DNA from: an uncultured Pelagibacteraceae bacterium
GTDB taxonomy: Bacteria > Pseudomonadota > Alphaproteobacteria > Pelagibacterales > Pelagibacteraceae
NCBI GenBank assembly: GCA_902596355.1
Contig: CACJTS010000004.1
Coordinates: forward strand, 1-64,000
Direction of reading: 5' to 3'
DNA: 64,000 nt
Shown here: positions 59,220 through 64,000 of the stretch, piece by piece
How positions within the stretch are numbered: the stretch's first letter is position 1
Layout of the letters: each line of letters opens with the position of its first letter
Program-made: the position numbers and the translations under genes
Notes under the pieces: generated by a model
Told to the model about the DNA's origin: nothing
The model's input: only the letters and a program-made list of their open reading frames with translations
The model's database searches: none

Positions 59220-60713
59220 TTATTTCATTGTTGGCATAACAAATTCCGCATTTGATCGGACACCTGAAGGCCATCTAGATGTTACTGTTTTAAGTTTAGT
59301 ATAAAATTTTATTCCTTCCATACCGTGCATTCCACTATCTCCAAATAATGATCTTTTCCAACCACCAAAACTATGAAATGCCATTGGAACTGGGATCGGC
59401 ACGTTAATACCAACCATACCTACTTGAATTTTACTTGCAAAAGTTCTGCCTGCATCACCGTCTCTTGTATAAATACTAACTCCATTTCCGTACTCATGGT
59501 CGTTAATTAATTTTGCAGCTTCTTCAAAAGTTTTTACTCGAACAACTGATAAGACTGGACCGAATATTTCTTCTTTGTAAATTCTCATATCTTTATTTAC
59601 ATGATCAAATAAACATCCACCTATATAGAAACCATTTTCATAACCTTGAAGTTTTAAACCTCTTCCATCAACCACTAGTTTTGCACCTTCCTCGACACCT
59701 AAATCAACGTAGCTTGTAACTTTTTCTAAATGTTCTTTTGTAACTAAAGGTCCCATTTCTGATGCCTTATCCATTCCAGGACCAACTTTTAAAGCTTCAG
59801 CTTTTTTTGATAATCTTGATACAAGTTCATCACCGATATCTCCGACCGCAACAGCAACTGATTGAGCCATACATCTTTCCCCGGCTGAACCATAAGCGGC
59901 ACCCATTAAACCATTTACTGCACCATCTAAGTCACAATCTGGCATAACAACTAAATGGTTTTTTGCTCCACCCAAAGCTTGAACTCTTTTTTCATTTTTA
60001 GCTGAATTTTCATAAATATATTTTGCAATAGGGGTAGATCCTACGAAACTAACAGCTTTGATATCTTTGTTTTCTAAAATTGCATCAACAGCTTCTTTAT
60101 CTCCATTTATCACGTTAAATACTCCTTCTGGAAGACCCGCCTCAGAAAGTAGTTCTGCTAATCTTATTGCGCAAGAAGGGTCTTTTTCAGATGGTTTAAG
60201 AATAAAAGTGTTTCCACAAGCTATTGCTATTGGAAACATCCACATTGGTACCATAGCAGGAAAATTAAAAGGTGTAATACCTGCAACAACTCCTAATGGT
60301 TGTCTAATTGACCAACTATCAACATTGGTACCAACATTTTCTGAAAACTCACCTTTTAATAAATGTGGTATTCCACAAGCAAATTCTACCACCTCAAGTC
60401 CTCTAGTTAAAGAGCCTCTTGCATCTTCATAAACTTTTCCATGTTCTGAAACTATTAACTTCGTTAATTCATCAGAATTTTTTTCAATTAATTCTTTAAA
60501 TTTAAATATTATTCTAGCTCTTTGTAGAGCAGGTTTTAAAGACCAAGTTTCAAATGCTTTTTTTGCTACCTCAACAGCACTATCTAAGTCAGATCTTGAA
60601 GCAAGTCTTACCTCTGACTCTTGTTCGCCGGTTGCTGGATTAAAAACTTTCCCTTTTTTATCTGAAGATCCCGGAATTATTTTACCGTTTACGAAGTGTT
60701 CTATTAATTTCAT
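59220..60713 (-). CDS. mmsA: Methylmalonate-semialdehyde dehydrogenase (CoA-acylating)
   Basis: This 497-residue aldehyde dehydrogenase is of the MmsA type. NAD-binding VAGITPFNFPAMVPMWMFPIAIACGNTFILKPSEKDP is near 138-174. The motif SFVGSTPIAKYIYE follows, and the catalytic Cys is in GSAGERCMAQS (about 276-286). The ending FFGWKRSLFGD-like (GGWKRSLFGDSGMHGMEGIKFYT) is MmsA-specific. It converts methylmalonate or malonate semialdehyde to propionyl- or acetyl-CoA in valine, beta-alanine or inositol breakdown. It sits unexpectedly between sdhB and mdh within the TCA-cycle run. Confidence 0.93.
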   Translation of the reverse strand: MKLIEHFVNGKIIPGSSDKKGKVFNPATGEQESEVRLASRSDLDSAVEVAKKAFETWSLKPALQRARIIFKFKELIEKNSDELTKLIVSEHGKVYEDARGSLTRGLEVVEFACGIPHLLKGEFSENVGTNVDSWSIRQPLGVVAGITPFNFPAMVPMWMFPIAIACGNTFILKPSEKDPSCAIRLAELLSEAGLPEGVFNVINGDKEAVDAILENKDIKAVSFVGSTPIAKYIYENSAKNEKRVQALGGAKNHLVVMPDCDLDGAVNGLMGAAYGSAGERCMAQSVAVAVGDIGDELVSRLSKKAEALKVGPGMDKASEMGPLVTKEHLEKVTSYVDLGVEEGAKLVVDGRGLKLQGYENGFYIGGCLFDHVNKDMRIYKEEIFGPVLSVVRVKTFEEAAKLINDHEYGNGVSIYTRDGDAGRTFASKIQVGMVGINVPIPVPMAFHSFGGWKRSLFGDSGMHGMEGIKFYTKLKTVTSRWPSGVRSNAEFVMPTMK

Positions 60714-60752
60714 GAATACGGTGTTTTAGATCAAAAATATCGAATAGTCTAT

Positions 60753-61532
60753 TTAAACATTAGCTGTTGCTAACATTTTTTTTATTTCAGCTATAGCTTT
60801 TGCTGGATTCAAGCCCTTAGGACATGCATTTGTACAATTTAATATTGTATGGCATCTATATAATTTTAATTCATCAGAAACTTTTTTTAATCTAGCTTTT
60901 CTTTCTTCATCTCTACTATCAATAATCCATCTATAAGCCTGTAGCAGAACTGCTGGACCTAAATATTTATCTCCATTCCACCAATAACTTGGGCAAGATG
61001 TAGAACAGCAAGCACACATAATGCATTCGTAAGCGCCATCAAGTTTTGCTCTATCTTCTTTAGACTGATAAATTTCTGTTGTCTGTTTTGTTGAGTTATT
61101 TTTTAACCAAGGTTCAATTGATTGATACTGTTTGTACAATCCATCCAAATCACCAATTAAATCTTTTTTAACTTTTAAATGAGGTAGAGGATAAATATCA
61201 ATATCTCCTTCAATTTCAGCATGTGGAGTGGTGCAAGCAAGGCCATTTTTACCCCCCATATTCATTGCACATGAACCACATACACCATGAGCACAGGATC
61301 TTCTGTATGTTATAGTTGAGTCGATTTCATTTTTGATCTTATTTAAAATATCTAAGACCTTTGAAGGACAATTATCCATGTCAACTTCATAAGTGTCTAT
61401 CCTAGGACCTTCATCTGTGGATGGATCCCATCTGTAAATATTTACTTTTCTTAAATTTTTTGATCCTGTTTTATCTTTAAAGTATTTACCTTTTTTAATT
61501 TCAGAATTCTTAGGTAAACTCAATTGAACCAT
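60753..61532 (-). CDS. sdhB: Succinate dehydrogenase iron-sulfur subunit
   Basis: This 259-residue subunit of complex II carries three iron-sulfur centres. The [2Fe-2S] cysteines are in [24 protein letters not shown] (about 78-101). The [4Fe-4S] motif is [17 protein letters not shown] (about 164-180), and the last set is [17 protein letters not shown] (about 228-244). It passes electrons from SdhA to ubiquinone. It overlaps sdhA by one base and ends the sdhCDAB operon; mmsA begins 39 bases further. Confidence 0.98.
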   Translation of the reverse strand: MVQLSLPKNSEIKKGKYFKDKTGSKNLRKVNIYRWDPSTDEGPRIDTYEVDMDNCPSKVLDILNKIKNEIDSTITYRRSCAHGVCGSCAMNMGGKNGLACTTPHAEIEGDIDIYPLPHLKVKKDLIGDLDGLYKQYQSIEPWLKNNSTKQTTEIYQSKEDRAKLDGAYECIMCACCSTSCPSYWWNGDKYLGPAVLLQAYRWIIDSRDEERKARLKKVSDELKLYRCHTILNCTNACPKGLNPAKAIAEIKKMLATANV

Positions 61533-63307
61533 TAATATACTCGCTCTTGTGGTGGAAAATATTGAACTTCGTTTGTTAAAGTTGATTTGTGTACTTCTCT
61601 GTAACTTATCTTTGTATTTTTCCCATCACACCAAGCAAGAGTATGTTGCATAAACTTTTCGTCATCTCTATTTGGATAGTCATCTCTCGCGTGGGCACCT
61701 CTACTCTCTTTTCTATGATATGCAGATTCTACAGTAGTTACTGCTTGTCTTATTAAATTATCAAATTCCAATGTTTCAACTAAATCAGTATTAAATACTA
61801 AAGACCTATCTTTAACTGAGATTGTGTCTATACCATCATAGGTTTTTTTAATCTCATCTACACCTTCTTTAAGATTTTTTTCTGTTCTAAAAACTGCACA
61901 TTTGGACTGCATAGTTTTTTGCATTGAAAGTCTAAGTTCTGCAGTACTGTTATCTCCTTCTGCATTTCTAAGTTTATCAAATCTATCTAAACATTTTTGT
62001 GTTTCTGACTCGGGAATTTCTTCATGAGGTGTTCCTGGCTTGACTAATTCTGCTGCTCTTTTAGCTGCTGCTCTTCCAAATACTACTAAATCAATTAAAG
62101 AATTAGAACCAAGTCTATTTGCTCCGTGAACAGAAACACATGCCGCTTCTCCTATAGCCATTAAACCTGGAACAGTTTTTTCTGAGCCATTTACAGTTAA
62201 TACTTCTGCTTTATAGTTTGTTGGAATACCACCCATATTATAATGAACTGTTGGTACAACAGGAATTGGTTCCTTAGTTACATCTACATTTGCAAATAAT
62301 CTTGCTGCATCAGTAATTCCAGGAAGCCTGCTTTCAATAACCTCTTTATCTAAGTGACTTAGGTTTAAATGAACATGATCTTGATCTTTTCCAACACCTC
62401 TTCCCTCATTAATCTCTATAGACATGGATCTGCTAACAACATCTCTTGATGCTAAATCTTTTGCATTTGGAGCGTACCTTTCCATAAATCTTTCACCTTT
62501 AGAATTTGTAAGATAGCCCCCTTCTCCTCGCGCACCTTCTGTTATTAAAGTACCATGGCCGTAAATTCCTGTTGGATGAAATTGAACAAATTCCATATCC
62601 TGAAGCGGTAATCCAGCTCTTAAAACCATTGCATTACCATCACCTGTGCAAGTATGTGCTGATGTTGCTGAATAATAAACTTTACCATAACCACCTGTAG
62701 CAATAATTACTGTATGCGCTCTAAATCTATGAATTGTTCCATCATTCAAATTCCAAGCAATTAGGCCTTTACATTCTCCATTCTTCATCAACAAATCTAA
62801 TGCAAAATATTCTATAAAAAATTCTGTATTATGCTTTAACGCTTGTCCATACAATGTGTGTAAAATAGCATGTCCTGTTCTATCGGCTGCTGCACAAGTT
62901 CTTTGAACTATTCCATTTCCATAATTTTTTGTCATTCCACCAAATGGTCTTTGATAAATTTTTCCCTCTTCAGTTCTACTAAATGGAACTCCATATTTCT
63001 CTAATTCTAAAACTGCTTTAGGAGCTTCTTTACATAGATATTCAATACTATCTTGATCGCCTAACCAATCTGCACCTTTTACAGTATCATACATATGCCA
63101 TCTCCAGTCATCTTCACCCATGTTACCGAGTGCAGCTGAAATACCACCTTGCGCAGCTGATGTATGACTTCTAGTTGGAAATACTTTTGAGATACAAGCT
63201 GTTTTTAAGCCAGCTTCGCTAAGCCCTACTGCTGCTCTTAAACCTGATCCACCTGCTCCAAGTACAACAACATCGTACTCATGGTCTATAATATTATATG
63301 CTTTCAT
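61532..63307 (-). CDS. sdhA: Succinate dehydrogenase flavoprotein subunit
   Basis: This 591-residue subunit oxidises succinate to fumarate. FAD is held by [21 protein letters not shown] (about 13-33), with covalent attachment at H48 in [10 protein letters not shown]. Substrate residues lie in [13 protein letters not shown] (about 249-261), [42 protein letters not shown] and [18 protein letters not shown]. The full C terminus is present. It overlaps sdhD by 4 bases and sdhB by one. Confidence 0.99.
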   Translation of the reverse strand: MKAYNIIDHEYDVVVLGAGGSGLRAAVGLSEAGLKTACISKVFPTRSHTSAAQGGISAALGNMGEDDWRWHMYDTVKGADWLGDQDSIEYLCKEAPKAVLELEKYGVPFSRTEEGKIYQRPFGGMTKNYGNGIVQRTCAAADRTGHAILHTLYGQALKHNTEFFIEYFALDLLMKNGECKGLIAWNLNDGTIHRFRAHTVIIATGGYGKVYYSATSAHTCTGDGNAMVLRAGLPLQDMEFVQFHPTGIYGHGTLITEGARGEGGYLTNSKGERFMERYAPNAKDLASRDVVSRSMSIEINEGRGVGKDQDHVHLNLSHLDKEVIESRLPGITDAARLFANVDVTKEPIPVVPTVHYNMGGIPTNYKAEVLTVNGSEKTVPGLMAIGEAACVSVHGANRLGSNSLIDLVVFGRAAAKRAAELVKPGTPHEEIPESETQKCLDRFDKLRNAEGDNSTAELRLSMQKTMQSKCAVFRTEKNLKEGVDEIKKTYDGIDTISVKDRSLVFNTDLVETLEFDNLIRQAVTTVESAYHRKESRGAHARDDYPNRDDEKFMQHTLAWCDGKNTKISYREVHKSTLTNEVQYFPPQERVY

Positions 63308-63633
63308 GTATTTAAGTTTAAAATTACAATTATTGTAATTACTGGGATTGTTATAGCAAAAAAATTTAGGACTTTGTTTGCGGCATTTTTGGTTTTTTTA
63401 TCGTTAATATAGTCTTCAAAAACCTCACTTATAGTTAAAGCTGAAAAAAAATAAGCAATAACTAAAAATAATCCAATTAAGAATTTAGATGGTTGCGTTG
63501 TTAAAAAATTCACTATTTCTAAATAACTTTTATCATAAATATTCACTAAATTTATAATAAACCAAAGCATTAAAGGTAATAAGATTGCTGAACTAATTTT
63601 TAAGAATAACCATTTTTTTGTTACTGGCAGCAT
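63304..63633 (-). CDS. sdhD: Succinate dehydrogenase membrane anchor subunit D
   Basis: This 109-residue membrane protein has three predicted helices (about 13-32, 49-70 and 85-106). It lies between sdhC and sdhA with overlaps of 1 and 4 bases. Sequence conservation in SdhD is low; position and topology carry the call. With SdhC it binds haem b and quinone. A polar [10 protein letters not shown] loop precedes the last helix, as in relatives. Confidence 0.88.
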   Translation of the reverse strand: MLPVTKKWLFLKISSAILLPLMLWFIINLVNIYDKSYLEIVNFLTTQPSKFLIGLFLVIAYFFSALTISEVFEDYINDKKTKNAANKVLNFFAITIPVITIIVILNLNT

Positions 63634-64000
63634 TATATTAATCCTCTGCCAATTGTATAAATTAAGATGGTTAAAATAATCGAACCAAAAATAACTAGCA
63701 AACCTGTAATTCTTGTTGTTTGTAATTCAAATCCATAGCCTAAATCCATAAACAAGTGTCTTACTTCACTTAACATTTGAAAACTAAATGACCAGGTTAT
63801 TCCAATTAAAATAAATTTACCTAAAAAGGTTTCTAAAAAAATTTTTATAATTTGATAATTACTTTCTCCTAGAAGCATTAATGCAAACCAAATACAAATT
63901 AATGTAATTGCAAAAAAATTAATTATTCCTGTAATTCTATGTGAAATAGATACTAATGAAGAAATATGCCATTTATAAATCTGTATATGTGGTGATAGAG
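63633..64000 (-). CDS. sdhC: Succinate dehydrogenase cytochrome b556 subunit C (5' end beyond window)
   Basis: The frame is open from the window edge to the stop at 63633, giving about 122 visible residues. Its start lies beyond 64000. The segment LSPHIQIYKW then SISHRITGIINFF is the SdhC signature, with the Ser-x-x-His-Arg-x-x-Gly quinone/haem motif. Two further helices follow, and a His near RHLFMDLGYGF is the likely haem ligand. An internal ATG at 63878 is not the real start because the signature lies upstream of it. It heads sdhCDAB. Confidence 0.93.
   Translation of the reverse strand, partial: LSPHIQIYKWHISSLVSISHRITGIINFFAITLICIWFALMLLGESNYQIIKIFLETFLGKFILIGITWSFSFQMLSEVRHLFMDLGYGFELQTTRITGLLVIFGSIILTILIYTIGRGLI

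Noticed and set aside
60058-60432. Antisense open frame opposite mmsA
   Set aside because: Mirror of the dehydrogenase coding pattern, with no independent support.

Overview
This 64 kb window is a strongly AT-rich, tightly packed bacterial chromosome segment from an alphaproteobacterium, almost certainly of the SAR11 / Candidatus Pelagibacter group. The grounds are the gene content, the very short or overlapping gene junctions, a class I lysyl-tRNA synthetase, a RegA/ActR-type regulator, ChvG/ChvI next to ahcY, a SAM-II riboswitch before metX, and the order rplU-rpmA-obgE-proB-proA-nadD-rsfS-ctpA-rppH. The lineage call is inference from these features; no database was consulted. I see no rRNA, tRNA, insertion sequence, prophage or CRISPR array. 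No gene-free stretch exceeds 300 bases; the longest gaps are 34464-34653 (SAM-II leader) and 22029-22195.

Layout. 1-2769: the end of a purine/allantoin breakdown cluster (ureidoglycolate lyase, PuuE allantoinase, a small cytochrome c, a DUF1330 protein and a two-gene XdhC). 2800-12338: a mixed set with a GT17-like glycosyltransferase, AlkA, an EamA exporter, MsrA, a sulfurtransferase, an RND efflux pair, a lytic transglycosylase lipoprotein, a VanZ-like protein and GpmA. 12316-20806 (minus strand): murU-amgK-tsaE-ahcY-chvG-chvI-polA. 20921-25301: BioY, RegA, and a three-gene polyamine operon of a decarboxylase, a deoxyhypusine-synthase-like enzyme and an agmatinase-family enzyme. 25298-34463: queuosine-precursor transporter, L28, PyrD, class I LysRS, TrkH, AmpG, a cytosolic NlpC/P60 peptidase, TyrA and HisC.

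34464-43685 (plus strand): a SAM-II riboswitch with metX-metW-gloB, then the rplU-to-rppH block. 43677-64000 (all minus strand): F1 ATP synthase (atpHAGDC), priA, and a TCA-cycle run sdhC-sdhD-sdhA-sdhB-mmsA-mdh-sucC-sucD-sucA-sucB-lpdA. That run covers 2-oxoglutarate to oxaloacetate apart from fumarase, with an acyl-CoA feeder (mmsA) inside it. sdhC runs off the right edge and ureidoglycolate lyase off the left edge.

Themes. (1) Compaction is extreme: seven of eight convergent gene pairs overlap at their stop codons, so there is no room for ordinary terminators. (2) Murein turnover and recycling is represented by the transglycosylase, AmpG, the NlpC/P60 peptidase, AmgK and MurU. (3) Methionine/SAM metabolism is represented by the SAM-II riboswitch, MetX/MetW, AhcY and MsrA. 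(4) The most interesting single locus is the polyamine operon, whose deoxyhypusine-synthase-like enzyme keeps the catalytic lysine but appears to have Asn in place of the catalytic His.
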